A stretch of 64,000 nucleotides of DNA from Psychromonas sp. MB-3u-54 (GCF_002836415.1 NZ_PJBP01000120.1:1-64000); one strand, 5' to 3'. Shown: positions 21,423 through 31,163, numbered from the stretch's first letter. The notes: generated by a model not told the origin, from the letters alone. Program-made: numbers and translations.

Positions 21423-23052
21423 TGAACGTCCTTAGCAAGGATTTTTTTTCCAGCCCAAACTCTTCCGCTAATAACATCACTTGCCCTTCAGCTTGTTCAA
21501 TGGCGCCAAGGTCTATCATCAGTTGATTCATTTCGCGCAGGGCATCAGTCAATTCAGTCATCGCCTCTGTCGCTAATACGTCGGGGGTCGGTAAATTAGC
21601 CGTATCGTTAATGGAGTTATCTTTAAGCCAGCTAATATCTAAACTGTCGTCTTTGTCTTTAATAAACTGGCGGGAGAATTTACGCCATCTTGCGCTGCTT
21701 TGTAAACGCTCAAGGCTGCCTTTCTCGCTTGACTCATTTATCGATTTACTTTCATCAACCGCAGTGGTGCAGCCTAAAATACCGCTAATGCCTTCTTGAC
21801 GAGGACTTAAGCCATTCGGATCAATACCATAGGCTTCAATAAAACTTTCAAGGTGTTTTTCAGTAAAGGGGCTGCGTTTACCAAAGGTTTGTATATTGGT
21901 ACGCAGGTCATAAACCCAAGTTTCCTTAGTACAGTTTTTATCTTGCTCTGGCTTGTCTTTCGTTCCTTTCTGGAAAAACAACACATTGGTTTTTACCCCA
22001 GCGGCATAAAATATGCCCGTTGGCAGGCGCAAAATCGTATGCAGATTACATTTATCCATTAAATCGCTACGAATACGTGTTCCTACGCCACTTTCAAATA
22101 ACACATTATCAGGAACAACCACGGCAGCACGGCCGCCGGGCTTTAAGGTTTCAACAACATGCTGCATAAAACACAGCTGTTTATTCGAGGTTTTATGCAC
22201 AAAAGTACGGCTGATATTGGTGCCGGCTGCACTGCCAAAAGGTGGGTTAGTTAATACCAGATCACATTTTGCGAGGTTTTCACCATCACTGCTTAAGGAA
22301 TTGCCTAAACGGATCACGCCGCCTTTATCTTCATCACCTTCGATGTCATGTAATAAACAGTTCATTAGGGCTAAACGGCGGGTTTCTGGCACGAGCTCAA
22401 TGCCGATAAAGGCTTTTTTAACTTGAAAGTCTTGTTCAGCTTCACTTAACTCATCTAAATCATTGGTTTGGCGTTTGATCTGTTTATCGGCTTCAATTAA
22501 AAAACCCGCGGTGCCGGCTGCCGGATCTTGAATGACTTCACCGGCTTTAGGCTTCATTAAGGTCACTATGCTGCTGATTAATGAACGTGGTGTAAAATAT
22601 TGGCCCGCGCCCGATTTAGTTTCGTTAGCGTTTTTTTGTAATAATCCTTCATACATATCACCAAAGTCATCACGACTTTTAGCTTCGCCCGTCGTCTCTT
22701 CACTGTACCAATCAAGATCATTCATATTACTGACCAGCTCGGTGAGCTGCGCAGGCTGTGTAATAGTGGTATTGACATTTTGAAAGATAGCACGCACGAT
22801 GGCGTGCTGATCCGCCCCTAACTGCACCAGCATATTACGATAAAACTGATGCTGCTCCTGGCCTAATTTGCTGTGTAAATCGGCCCATCTAAACCCTTCG
22901 GGCAGCAAATCCGCTTCCTGGCCCGTTTCTTTACACATTTTTAAAAACAATAACGAGGCTAACTCATTAACGTAGTTTTGGTAGGACACCCCACCATCAC
23001 GCAGATTGTCACAGAGTTTCCATAATTTACCGACTAAATCGTTATTGTTCAT
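21409..23052 (-). CDS. hsdM: Type I N6-adenine DNA methyltransferase HsdM
   Basis: A 547-aa methyltransferase. An N-terminal HsdM helical domain (about 1-130) is followed by the SAM motif DPAAGTAGF near 176 and the catalytic NPPF near 268, the set expected for an N6-adenine methylase. The C-terminal 60 residues look coiled-coil-like, as in other HsdM proteins that pack on HsdS. It protects host DNA and forms the methylase core with HsdS. A hairpin lies in the 76-bp gap between hsdR and this gene. Confidence 0.94.
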   Translation of the reverse strand: MNNNDLVGKLWKLCDNLRDGGVSYQNYVNELASLLFLKMCKETGQEADLLPEGFRWADLHSKLGQEQHQFYRNMLVQLGADQHAIVRAIFQNVNTTITQPAQLTELVSNMNDLDWYSEETTGEAKSRDDFGDMYEGLLQKNANETKSGAGQYFTPRSLISSIVTLMKPKAGEVIQDPAAGTAGFLIEADKQIKRQTNDLDELSEAEQDFQVKKAFIGIELVPETRRLALMNCLLHDIEGDEDKGGVIRLGNSLSSDGENLAKCDLVLTNPPFGSAAGTNISRTFVHKTSNKQLCFMQHVVETLKPGGRAAVVVPDNVLFESGVGTRIRSDLMDKCNLHTILRLPTGIFYAAGVKTNVLFFQKGTKDKPEQDKNCTKETWVYDLRTNIQTFGKRSPFTEKHLESFIEAYGIDPNGLSPRQEGISGILGCTTAVDESKSINESSEKGSLERLQSSARWRKFSRQFIKDKDDSLDISWLKDNSINDTANLPTPDVLATEAMTELTDALREMNQLMIDLGAIEQAEGQVMLLAEEFGLEKKSLLRTFNDKL

Positions 23053-23073
23053 ATTACTCTCTTTAAAAGTGTG

Positions 23074-23095
23074 CCACGCAGCTAAAGCTGCGTGG
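23074..23095 (-). other. Intercistronic hairpin between hsdR and hsdM
   Basis: CCACGCAGC and GCTGCGTGG form a perfect 9-bp GC-rich stem around a TTTA/TAAA tetraloop. A run of T is lacking directly after the stem on the minus strand, so it may be a leaky terminator or an mRNA-processing or stability element that sets the HsdR to HsdM ratio. Confidence 0.55.
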
Positions 23096-23128
23096 TTTAT
23101 TTACATTATGTGGGGAGATGATAAAGGC

Positions 23129-26100
23129 TTAGGCCTGCGCTTCCCAGATATAATCACTGAATTGGGTGAGTATGCTGTCTAATTGACCATCAAACACTGA
23201 GCTTAACTTAGGTTTACCGCCCCGGCGTTTGTAATTACCCATTTTAAAGGTGTTGTCATCCACCACGACGTTCTCTTTTAGGCTTGTTGCTAAGCGTTTT
23301 AACCAAGTGTTTTGAAGCTCTGACCAATCATTACTTTTTAAAATTCGTTCAAGCGCATGATCGACCCGGTGTTCAAAAGGCAATAAAGCATCACCAATGG
23401 CAGCGCGGCGAATATGCCCCACTAAACGGGCAGCAACATCTTGGTTTTTAGTTTCTTTCCATGCGACACGCAGTGTAGATTCATCAAAGTGCAGGCGATC
23501 AAACCACTCCTGTAATTCGACCAGGCTTTTACGGGTTAAATCTCGCGGTTTATTGATCACTGTGCTCATCGCGATATGTGCATTCGTATCGGCACTGACT
23601 AGATTATCAAAGGCTTCTAAAAAGTCTACGGCATTTTCATGCTGACCGTATAAACGTTCTACTTCAATCACTTTATCGGGTATGTCGGTAAAAATAGGTG
23701 CATTACTTTGTTTATTAATACTCTTTTTTAAACGCTCAATACGCCCGACAAACCCTTCCATCTGATTTAAAATATTTGCACTGCTGAGTGGCCCTTTTTC
23801 TTTTAAGGTGCTAGCTAAATGGGTAAAATCACAACCTGCCACATCCTCACAGATTTGATCAAGCCGTTTAACTTCTGAGCCGATTTCTTTGTCTTTCTCA
23901 CGGTAAAAATTAGCTTGGCCAATCACGCGTTGTAACTTTGAAACTAGCTGTTCGTGGCTATGCTCGGCAAAACTGCGACCGTCAGCTTCTTTGGTTTGAT
24001 AGGTTTCTGAGTCAGTTATTTCGTTAACTAATGTTTGTAAATCCACTTTAGGGCGGATCACCACGGGCTGCATGCTGTCAACGCTCTTTAAGGTGGCATA
24101 AAGATCCACAGCATCAAATATTTTAAAGGAGACTTTGCCCACTTCCGGACATAAACGTGTCGCACGCCCTTTCATTTGTTCGTATAGAATACGGCTACGT
24201 ACTTTGCGTAAAAATACTAGATTACAGATGCTTGGTATATCTATGCCTGTACTTAACAAATCAACAGTCACCACGATATTAGGTAAACGCTCTTTGTTAT
24301 AACGGTTGATCATGGTTTGTATTTTTTCAGGATCTTTATCGGACGTGCCAGTAATTTTAATGATCGCATCGTGCTCTAAACTTGGGTACTTGGCACTAAA
24401 CACTTCACGCAGTTGCTCTACCACCATATCAGCATGACTATTGCTGACACAGAAGATTAAGGTTTTCTGTTTACCGGTTGGATCAAGGTGATGGGTTAAC
24501 TCGCCACAAATCGCTTTATTAAAATTAGGCGCGATTAACTGACGGTTAAAATCAGCCACTTCAAAATTTTGCTCATCTTCCAGGTCATCTAAGATGATGT
24601 CACCCTGGAAAGTCAGTCGTTCAACTTGCGATCCTTTTGCCAGAATAAGGCCTTTTTCGCTAAGCTCTGTAGTGATTTTTATCGGCGGTTCCTGGTCATT
24701 TAAATAACCATCAATCACGGCTTGGCGGAAGGTATAACGGTAAACCGGTGCGCCAAAAATCTCTGAGGTATGTTTGGCAGGGGTTGCCGTTAACGCCACT
24801 TTAATGGCATCAAAGTGATCAATAATACGGCGATAGGCAGAAACGTAATCCAAATGATTACGGAACTGCTCTTCCCCTTCGGTTTGCTCTTTATCAAGAA
24901 CGTAACCGCGATGTGCTTCATCGACAATAATACAATCGTACCGGCCAACGGGCATGACCTCGTCACTTAATAGAGTACGTTTCACCAATGACTGCACCGT
25001 AGCAACGTGAATTTTGGTGCTGTCTTCCGGGAATTTATCGGTTAAGCCTTTCACCCCAAAAATAGAGTTAAAGGTATCGTCATTAATACGCATATCTTCA
25101 AATGCGCCGAGTGCCTGCGTGCCTAAGGAACGTCTGTCCACTAAAAACAAGACGCGCTTAAAGCGCTTTGATTGAATTAAACGGAACATTAAACCAATCG
25201 CGGTTCGGGTTTTACCTGTCCCTGTTGCCATGGCTAACAACATCTCTTGTTGCCCATTGACCACGGCTTTTTCTACTGCGCGCACCGCATCTTCTTGGAA
25301 ATAACGTAACCCTAACGCACTCATATCAGGATTATCCATAAACCAATCATTACCTGTTTGCTTATCTTGCTCTAATTTAGCAACTAACTCTTCCGGGCGA
25401 TGCCATGCAGGTAAGGCCTTCGGCATGTTAGTATTGTGGCGAATATCACGATACCAGATACCACTTTTAGTTTTGATAGCACTGCGGTAATCACGGCCAT
25501 TAGCGGAATAACAAAAAGGTACTTTGTATGTTTTCTGGCCTGTAGAGGCTTCCCAATCAACAATATAAGTGGGTAAATTCTCACTTATTTTTTGTTGTAA
25601 TTCTGAATCGTGATTAACATGAAGCAGTAAGTCATCATGTAATTTCCCATGATTAAAATATTTACTGTAACGGTAGGCTTCGCTGAGTTTACCACTGACA
25701 TCTAAATTTGCTTTTTTAGCTTCAATCACTGCCATCGCTTTTAAACCTACAAACAGTACATAATCGGCGTAACCTTTATTACCATTTTCATCTTGATCGG
25801 TTGGCCATTCAGCGATGGCTATATTTTCACCTATTTGCGGGCGTGTGCCATTACTGTGTTTTAATGCTTTAGTATCAACCAACCAACCTGCTTTACGAAG
25901 TTGGTCATCGATTAAAAACCGCGTTTCCAACTCACTTAAATTAAGTTTACGCGCACCAATTTCTTGCTTTATTTTCTGTTGGTACTGCTTGCGGTCAGTT
26001 TCTGTTTTCTTAGTTATTTCTTTATCTTTGTTTTTTAACATCGCTTCTAATGCGGCGATACGTTGATCTGCCTGATGCTGACTTTCATTTTGTTTTCCTT

Positions 26101-26665
26101 CAAGAATCGCAATATAACCTTGTAAATCAATCACAGTATTTTGATTGTTTTTAATGGCGAGATCGGTTTCTACACTGTTTGATTGTTCTTTCTGAAGATC
26201 GGCTTTTAGCTTTTCTATTTCAACTAAATAGGTTTGATTGTTTTCTATTTGAGGTTTTATAAATGCAGGCAAGACAAGAGCAAACTGCTTAGAAATCAAT
26301 TTGTAGTACCAGAACGCTAAATGCTGGGTAATGCGTAGAGCTAACTCGGCATCATTAGCATCATTATGGATATCATGTACCGCTTTATTACCTAAGGTTC
26401 TTAATTTATGAAAGATATTGATAATGTCACTATCAATACTTGGGATTTTGGCTATTTCTCGCACCAGATCAAGCTGAGTACCTGGCAGTTCGATACTTAA
26501 TATCGTCGCGAGATGTTTGGCTGTGGCTTCACCAAACATGCGTAATTTTACTAAGGTGGTATTGGGATCGTCTAATAGGTTATTTTCAGCTGCACAACCA
26601 AGACAGTACAATATATCGTTTGTACCTTTTAGGAATTCAAAATTTGATATTTTCATAGACGCCAT
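23129..26665 (-). CDS. hsdR: Type I restriction endonuclease subunit HsdR
   Basis: An 1178-aa motor/nuclease subunit. Residues about 10-125 form a DUF4145-like helical domain (LRTLGNKAVHD), followed by a coiled coil (about 145-240), the nuclease motif with AVIEAKK near 316, and the SF2 translocase with MATGTGKT near 480, VDEAHRG near 582, TATP and a helicase-C segment with QMKGRATR. This DUF4145-nuclease-helicase order fits the EcoKI-like (type IA) HsdR proteins, close in length to the E. coli protein. The first ATG is taken; another ATG lies three codons in. It is the first gene of a six-gene operon ending with the HelD-like helicase. Confidence 0.94.
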   Translation of the reverse strand: MASMKISNFEFLKGTNDILYCLGCAAENNLLDDPNTTLVKLRMFGEATAKHLATILSIELPGTQLDLVREIAKIPSIDSDIINIFHKLRTLGNKAVHDIHNDANDAELALRITQHLAFWYYKLISKQFALVLPAFIKPQIENNQTYLVEIEKLKADLQKEQSNSVETDLAIKNNQNTVIDLQGYIAILEGKQNESQHQADQRIAALEAMLKNKDKEITKKTETDRKQYQQKIKQEIGARKLNLSELETRFLIDDQLRKAGWLVDTKALKHSNGTRPQIGENIAIAEWPTDQDENGNKGYADYVLFVGLKAMAVIEAKKANLDVSGKLSEAYRYSKYFNHGKLHDDLLLHVNHDSELQQKISENLPTYIVDWEASTGQKTYKVPFCYSANGRDYRSAIKTKSGIWYRDIRHNTNMPKALPAWHRPEELVAKLEQDKQTGNDWFMDNPDMSALGLRYFQEDAVRAVEKAVVNGQQEMLLAMATGTGKTRTAIGLMFRLIQSKRFKRVLFLVDRRSLGTQALGAFEDMRINDDTFNSIFGVKGLTDKFPEDSTKIHVATVQSLVKRTLLSDEVMPVGRYDCIIVDEAHRGYVLDKEQTEGEEQFRNHLDYVSAYRRIIDHFDAIKVALTATPAKHTSEIFGAPVYRYTFRQAVIDGYLNDQEPPIKITTELSEKGLILAKGSQVERLTFQGDIILDDLEDEQNFEVADFNRQLIAPNFNKAICGELTHHLDPTGKQKTLIFCVSNSHADMVVEQLREVFSAKYPSLEHDAIIKITGTSDKDPEKIQTMINRYNKERLPNIVVTVDLLSTGIDIPSICNLVFLRKVRSRILYEQMKGRATRLCPEVGKVSFKIFDAVDLYATLKSVDSMQPVVIRPKVDLQTLVNEITDSETYQTKEADGRSFAEHSHEQLVSKLQRVIGQANFYREKDKEIGSEVKRLDQICEDVAGCDFTHLASTLKEKGPLSSANILNQMEGFVGRIERLKKSINKQSNAPIFTDIPDKVIEVERLYGQHENAVDFLEAFDNLVSADTNAHIAMSTVINKPRDLTRKSLVELQEWFDRLHFDESTLRVAWKETKNQDVAARLVGHIRRAAIGDALLPFEHRVDHALERILKSNDWSELQNTWLKRLATSLKENVVVDDNTFKMGNYKRRGGKPKLSSVFDGQLDSILTQFSDYIWEAQA

Positions 26666-27007
26666 ATTAATAAAAAAAACATATAATCATTATCACATAA
26701 GCACCTAATAAATAAAGTTATATTGTTGATAATAGAGCCTCAACCCCAATGTTAATTTGACTTTTAAAACAATCAGTTTGATAAAAAGCTACTTAGCTGT
26801 AGCTATATTCCATAGCAGATTCAATTCTGAAGTGCATCATCACGAGGCAGCTATAACTGAAACGATGAGGGAGTCCACATAAATTAGTAATAATTAAACT
26901 ATATTGTCAAAGTGATTAAAGTATTTATGCTTGATAAGGAAAGGCTTAACTCAGCCTGCTGTTAGCATTCAAATTAAGCAATAGGAAACGAACCTCTTTA
27001 TTATTTT
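26666..27007. other. Intergenic region upstream of hsdR
   Basis: 342 bp with no gene. It should carry the promoter of the hsd-mcr operon. A minus-strand TTGACA (26905-26910) with a poor -10 match about 18 bp further on is the only candidate I see, which is weak. Confidence 0.35.
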
Positions 27008-27301
27008 TTACTTCGGAAAGTGAGTGATTAAATGCTCTTTTAAATCATTAATCACACGATCAAACTCTGCCTGTGATACATAATCACTTAATAATTCATC
27101 GTCATCTAATGATAATGACATATGAAGTATCTCTTCTAACATCTCTTCGCATAGGGTGTGGTCATTACATACAATATCGCTATTTAAATGCTCAGCTATA
27201 AGCTGATATTCATCATATGCTTCATTTGTAACACAACACGTATTTAATAAATCAGCTTGAAATAACACCATGTTTATATGTTTTTCTAATGATAACTTCA
27301 T
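27008..27301 (-). CDS. Small acidic hypothetical protein
   Basis: A 97-aa, strongly acidic protein (many D/E, few K/R) with no signal peptide or membrane segment and three cysteines. It has AGGA 8 nt before its ATG and a plausible promoter of its own upstream. I do not recognise the family. Its acidity and its place between defence operons would suit a DNA-mimic or an immunity/antitoxin role, but nothing in the sequence proves this. Confidence 0.6.
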   Translation of the reverse strand: MKLSLEKHINMVLFQADLLNTCCVTNEAYDEYQLIAEHLNSDIVCNDHTLCEEMLEEILHMSLSLDDDELLSDYVSQAEFDRVINDLKEHLITHFPK

Positions 27302-27352
27302 GATAATATTCCTATTTAAATTTGAATTGATGTGTCAATCCATATTGACATC

Positions 27353-27381
27353 ATTATACATGATAGCAATTGCAATCAATA
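27353..27381 (-). promoter_or_regulatory. Candidate promoter of the 97-aa gene
   Basis: On the minus strand, TATTGA (27376-27381) and TATAAT (27353-27358) are separated by 17 bp, about 55 bp before the start codon of the 97-aa gene. The -10 matches the consensus exactly and the -35 is weak. Confidence 0.4.
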
Positions 27382-27498
27382 TAATGTTGTTTAACTAACG
27401 ATTTAAAAGTGGTTCAATATCATCGGGCAGTGTGGGATATTTAAAATCATAATTAGTCCTTCTTTATTCCTCTTTCCGCTCTAAAAGCCTAAATGCCC

Positions 27499-28461
27499 CT
27501 ATCTAACCCTTCGAGATTCATTGGTTATTCCCCACATTTTTTGTAACCACCTTAATCGCTTTTCAAGCATCGGTATCAACTCGTCAATCCAAAATGAAGG
27601 GGCTATCCCTCCACCACTCATCCCTCCTCTAGCAAAGCGACTTACATAGAAAAATTCTTTATTTTCTAGTGATTTCCCTGTTAAAGCATGAAACGCTGAT
27701 TTTATTATACCGGCTAAATCAGAAGGGTTTTCTGGAACGGGTACATGACACAATGCTTGCCGCATTTCCAACCAAAGAAACAGATCGCCACGGAGTCCCC
27801 ATTGCTTTGGCGCTGGATCAAACAAATCAGAAACAACTGACCACTCTTTTTCAATAGGTGTCGTAGCTGAGAGAACTGCAAACTCACTGAGTATGGGCAA
27901 AAATCGTGACGTCCAAAACTGTGTATCTACCTGAAATTCAACAATTTTAGCTGGGCTAAAAACAATTTTCTTAGAAGAGGTTATGTTCACCCCTGTTAAT
28001 GCTCTAAATGAAGCTTCAATTCTTTTAATCAGTTTATCTGGATTCTCAGGACAGAGATCAGTGCTAAAAGATCCGATAAAGCGGTCAGCTAACACTTGGT
28101 TACCGTCGTATGCACCAAACAGATCAGGCTTAAAAGCAATAACCTTTCTAATCAATTGAGCAATTGTCAGCAGCCTCTCAGAAAGTGCGTAAACTAGATC
28201 GGCCCGTTCAGGATGGTTTATAACTGCGATATCTAATGCTGTTAGTTTATCCGTCGTCTTAATACGACAATCAGCTCCTAAACTTAACAATACGCCAATA
28301 ACCTCTAGTGTTGCTCCATGCCATGCTGCTTGATGTAAAGGCGTATACCCTTTCGATCGACTCTGCACATTTACATAATCTGGACGTTCTCTCAACATCC
28401 GAATCAACATTTCCCACTTACCTTGAAATGCCAGTAAGCTTATTTCTTTTTCATTAATCAT
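27499..28461 (-). CDS. Ankyrin-repeat protein with two copies of a 'QWG/GGMSGG' domain
   Basis: About 320 aa from the preferred start. The first about 95 residues hold two ankyrin repeats (GYTPLHQAAWHGATLEVI and KLTALDIAVI). The rest contains two homologous segments: a diverged one (about 120-210, FRALTG...QFWTSRFLPILSEF) and a better-kept one (about 225-310, PKQWGLRGDLFLWLEM...FHALTG...GGMSGGGIAPSFWIDELIPMLEKRL). The second copy matches the N-terminus of the 1008-aa fusion protein in the same cluster. The start at 28461 follows AAAAGGTGAAAAA; an earlier start at 28569 would overlap the upstream gene by ATGA and add 36 residues of low-complexity look. Function is unknown; the shared domain suggests work with the metallophosphatase/ADP-ribosylglycohydrolase protein. 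Confidence 0.65.
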   Translation of the reverse strand: MINEKEISLLAFQGKWEMLIRMLRERPDYVNVQSRSKGYTPLHQAAWHGATLEVIGVLLSLGADCRIKTTDKLTALDIAVINHPERADLVYALSERLLTIAQLIRKVIAFKPDLFGAYDGNQVLADRFIGSFSTDLCPENPDKLIKRIEASFRALTGVNITSSKKIVFSPAKIVEFQVDTQFWTSRFLPILSEFAVLSATTPIEKEWSVVSDLFDPAPKQWGLRGDLFLWLEMRQALCHVPVPENPSDLAGIIKSAFHALTGKSLENKEFFYVSRFARGGMSGGGIAPSFWIDELIPMLEKRLRWLQKMWGITNESRRVR

Positions 28462-28565
28462 TTTTTCACCTTTTATTCCTAGATAGAAGTAAGTATCAAA
28501 ACCAGAATTAATAACTGGTATGTTGCCAAATATTTTCACACCTGCTGAATAGTCACAAAAAATAT

Positions 28566-29075
28566 TCATTCACAATTTGTTATTGATACATTCTTTCCAT
28601 TTTCCATGGTATCCCAAAGAACAACAAGTTCGCCAATTCCACCTTTTTTAGGTGGTGTTAAAATTTCCATGCACCCGAGATTTTTTGATTGGATCCTCAT
28701 TGAAACTTGTAGGACATAATCTAAATCATAATACCCATCAAATTCTTCAACCTTAACGGCATCATTAGGTCTTACATTTGTGTATTCATATTTATATTTA
28801 TTTTTAGTAGAGACGGTTATGCAATCGTCATCGACTGTTTGAAATCCCCCCGTGCCAGCTCCAACAAAATCAAGTGTCTCTGCTGATGAATTAACCAGGT
28901 AAAGTTCTTTTCCTTCAGGAGCAAACCATAAAAGTGGGTTCCTAAGTTCTGCTTTTCTGGGAGTCATTGGACCTCCAAACTTGCTTTTTCTTTTATCAAG
29001 CGGAATCCATTTAAAGCTATTTTCAATGATTTTATGGTGTTTTTTCTGAGGTGCCTGTTGATTATTATCACTCAT
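28566..29075 (-). CDS. Hypothetical protein, beta-rich, 169 aa
   Basis: A soluble protein of 169 aa with no known motif I can name. It begins with a Gln/Lys/His-rich tail (about 1-25), followed by a segment reading FKWIPLDKRKSKFGGPMTP and alternating short strands. GGGAGAG stands 4 nt before the ATG at 29075, so I prefer this start to the one seven codons upstream. It ends in ATGA overlap range of the ankyrin gene, so the two are probably coupled. Only context (the phosphatase/ankyrin cluster) hints at a role. Confidence 0.6.
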   Translation of the reverse strand: MSDNNQQAPQKKHHKIIENSFKWIPLDKRKSKFGGPMTPRKAELRNPLLWFAPEGKELYLVNSSAETLDFVGAGTGGFQTVDDDCITVSTKNKYKYEYTNVRPNDAVKVEEFDGYYDLDYVLQVSMRIQSKNLGCMEILTPPKKGGIGELVVLWDTMENGKNVSITNCE

Positions 29076-29206
29076 ATTACTCTCCCAATATTTCATATAT
29101 TAAATTTGATTATGTAGTTAATGCTCTAACACTGACATTGCCAACTTATCTTCCCTCGTCGGTAACTACCTATCTCATTTTGATAAACTAAAGTTTGCTT
29201 GAGTAA

Positions 29207-30106
29207 CTAAGCCATCTGTTTTAGTTTATTTGAATAATAAAAAGGATTATTTGTGGCAAGTAAGGATTTATCCGCAGGTACTAACTCAAACTGACAACAT
29301 ACTAAAGGGTTATCTCCTTTTGCTGCATTGTAATCTACACACACCACTTTTTGAGATAACGCTTTTGGTAAACCAGATAAGGTATAATGTCCAATCACAA
29401 TAGGGACTATTGATTCTTTATATGCAGAATCTGCCCACCACTCAATACGTTTTTGAGTACGTATTTTTCCCGTTTTATCTTTAAATGCCTGCTCTGCCGG
29501 CAACTGCCGCTCAGGCCCTTTTAATAAGGTTTCGCATAATGTGAATAACTCATGGGTTTCATCAAAAGCATCCAACCAATGGGCTTCTTTTAAACTGTTA
29601 TCTGGGTTTAGATAGGGTTTAATACGTTCAATTACCTGTTCATCCCAACAAGCATGAATAGCTTTTACTGCTTCAAAATCAAGAAACAGTGGCAATGACT
29701 TAAACCAAGTGATCCAACGTTCATGCTCTTTTGACCCTTCTTCTACTGCCTCTAAAAAAGCGTTGTGTTGGTTTCTATTGTTATCTGTATGCGGACGCGC
29801 CCAGTTACCTTGTCCTTTCTGTGTAGCCCAGCCAATGGCATTGAATTCATGGTTACCTAATAAACAAAAAGCATGGTTGCTCTTAACTAAAGATTCAACA
29901 TGGTTAAGTAAGGTCAAATGTTCGCTAACACAATCGGGAACACTATCGATTAGATCGCCAATAAAGACCAATTGTTCGTTCTTTGCGGATGAATTAGAAT
30001 TATTACTATCAAAATCTATCACTTCTAATAAATTAATCAATTTACTGTGCCGCGCATGCACATCACCGATAAAATATAGCCGTTCTTTTAATTGTAATTT
30101 TTGCAT
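29207..30106 (-). CDS. Stand-alone PPP-type metallophosphatase
   Basis: A 299-aa calcineurin-like phosphoesterase. The PPP motif series is visible: GDVHARH (about 14), GDLID (about 50), GNHEFNAIGW (about 83-92), then HACWDE and GHYTL further on, supplying the two-metal site. This class includes ApaH- and PrpE-like enzymes that cleave dinucleoside polyphosphates or dephosphorylate proteins. It is closely related along its whole length to the central domain of the 1008-aa fusion protein a kilobase upstream, so it looks like a paralogue. AGAGGA lies 6-7 nt before the ATG. Substrate unknown; nucleotide or ADP-ribose-phosphate signals are an inference from the neighbour. Confidence 0.8.
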   Translation of the reverse strand: MQKLQLKERLYFIGDVHARHSKLINLLEVIDFDSNNSNSSAKNEQLVFIGDLIDSVPDCVSEHLTLLNHVESLVKSNHAFCLLGNHEFNAIGWATQKGQGNWARPHTDNNRNQHNAFLEAVEEGSKEHERWITWFKSLPLFLDFEAVKAIHACWDEQVIERIKPYLNPDNSLKEAHWLDAFDETHELFTLCETLLKGPERQLPAEQAFKDKTGKIRTQKRIEWWADSAYKESIVPIVIGHYTLSGLPKALSQKVVCVDYNAAKGDNPLVCCQFELVPADKSLLATNNPFYYSNKLKQMA

Positions 30107-30158
30107 TAATATTCCTCTAAATTAGTGGTGGCTAATGATTTTGGTTCTACGTCTTTAT

Positions 30159-30740
30159 TTATTCACCTAATCTATTAAATTGATAACTTTCATTAAATGC
30201 TTTGTGATAAGTAAAACCATCATTTACAGGCCAAACCTTATAAAGACCCTTTTTTAATATTGAATCAGTAATACCTACCAACTCTGTATAGTTTTTAAAA
30301 TTGAATTTATCAGCATAGAACTCAAGTTGATGTTGTTTATATAGATGAAAGACTTCTTCCAATTGTTGCTTAATGGGGAGATTTAAAAGGCTCTCGGGAA
30401 TCTCTATTTCATATATATGGTTTAAATCTCGATCATCCATCATTAATAGGAGTGGATATTTTTTCCATTTAATCCATATACGAGGGGTAAATTTTTTGAT
30501 TTTATCCTTAATGATTAGGTCCATCTGCCTATTAATGATTTCATCCATAGACTCAATCGAAATATCAAGTTGCTTGCAGAGTTGTGCTTTAAAAACATTA
30601 TTTTTAGGGTGTTCAATAAATGCATCTAGCCGCCTTAATCCTTTAGTTATGTTTTTATAACCTAGTTTTTGAATAAAGGTGTTACGGGTGAGGTTATGCA
30701 TTTTTAGATAGTCAGTTAACAATTTTTTTAGTTCATTCAT
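30159..30740 (-). CDS. Hypothetical protein with possible N-terminal helix-turn-helix
   Basis: A 193-aa basic protein. Residues about 1-60 are helical and read like a lambda-repressor-type HTH (LTRNTFIQKLGYKNITKGL, then a second helix pair with LCKQLDIS). The rest (about 75-193) is a Lys/aromatic-rich domain I do not recognise. AAGGAAAG stands about 4 nt before the ATG. It lies between two metallophosphatase genes on the same strand. It could regulate the cluster or bind nucleic acid as part of it. Confidence 0.6.
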   Translation of the reverse strand: MNELKKLLTDYLKMHNLTRNTFIQKLGYKNITKGLRRLDAFIEHPKNNVFKAQLCKQLDISIESMDEIINRQMDLIIKDKIKKFTPRIWIKWKKYPLLLMMDDRDLNHIYEIEIPESLLNLPIKQQLEEVFHLYKQHQLEFYADKFNFKNYTELVGITDSILKKGLYKVWPVNDGFTYHKAFNESYQFNRLGE

Positions 30741-31163
30741 TTTACTTTCCTTATTATTTTATTACCAACTCCGTTGAATAGTTGATCTATTTAGGCACAG
30801 GAAAAATGAATGAAAGCAAGGCATTGATTGCAGTAACTAGTTATTCTAATTACAAAATCAATAACGCTGCTAGCATTTATTTTAACAAGCATAAATGAGC
30901 AAATAATTATCGGAATTGGTATTAACTACGTTGCATAGATTTAAAATCATAAGAACAACGCTTTAGCAGTAATTTATCGCCCTGCAAGTTATTGGTTAAA
31001 TCAGCGACTACCTCATCTTGTATTGGTGCTTTTTATTTTGAATTACCCTTCATCTGTCGTTAACTAACTTAGCCAGTTCAATTGCGGATCTTCATCTTAC
31101 CGGATTTAATTAATCCATTAAGCGCGTCTGAGGTTTTCTTATCGAAAATATTCTCACTCCACT
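30741..31163. other. Intergenic region with gene remnants
   Basis: 423 bp between the 1008-aa gene and the HTH-like gene. No intact gene is present. Two short minus-strand frames look like C-terminal ends of lost genes (listed separately). No clear terminator is visible. Confidence 0.45.
30922..31032 (-). pseudogene. Short C-terminal gene remnant
   Basis: A frame of 36 codons without start codon ends in TAA and reads like protein (APIQDEVVADLTNNLQGDKL, then LLKRCSYDFK). The family is not recognised. It may be the tail of a gene lost when the cluster was rearranged. Confidence 0.25.

Noticed and set aside
22013-22426. 137-aa plus-strand frame inside hsdM
   Set aside because: It is a shadow of the hsdM methylase motifs on the other strand and has no homologous look.
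29709-30125. 138-aa plus-strand frame
   Set aside because: It is antisense to the metallophosphatase gene, which has intact catalytic motifs.
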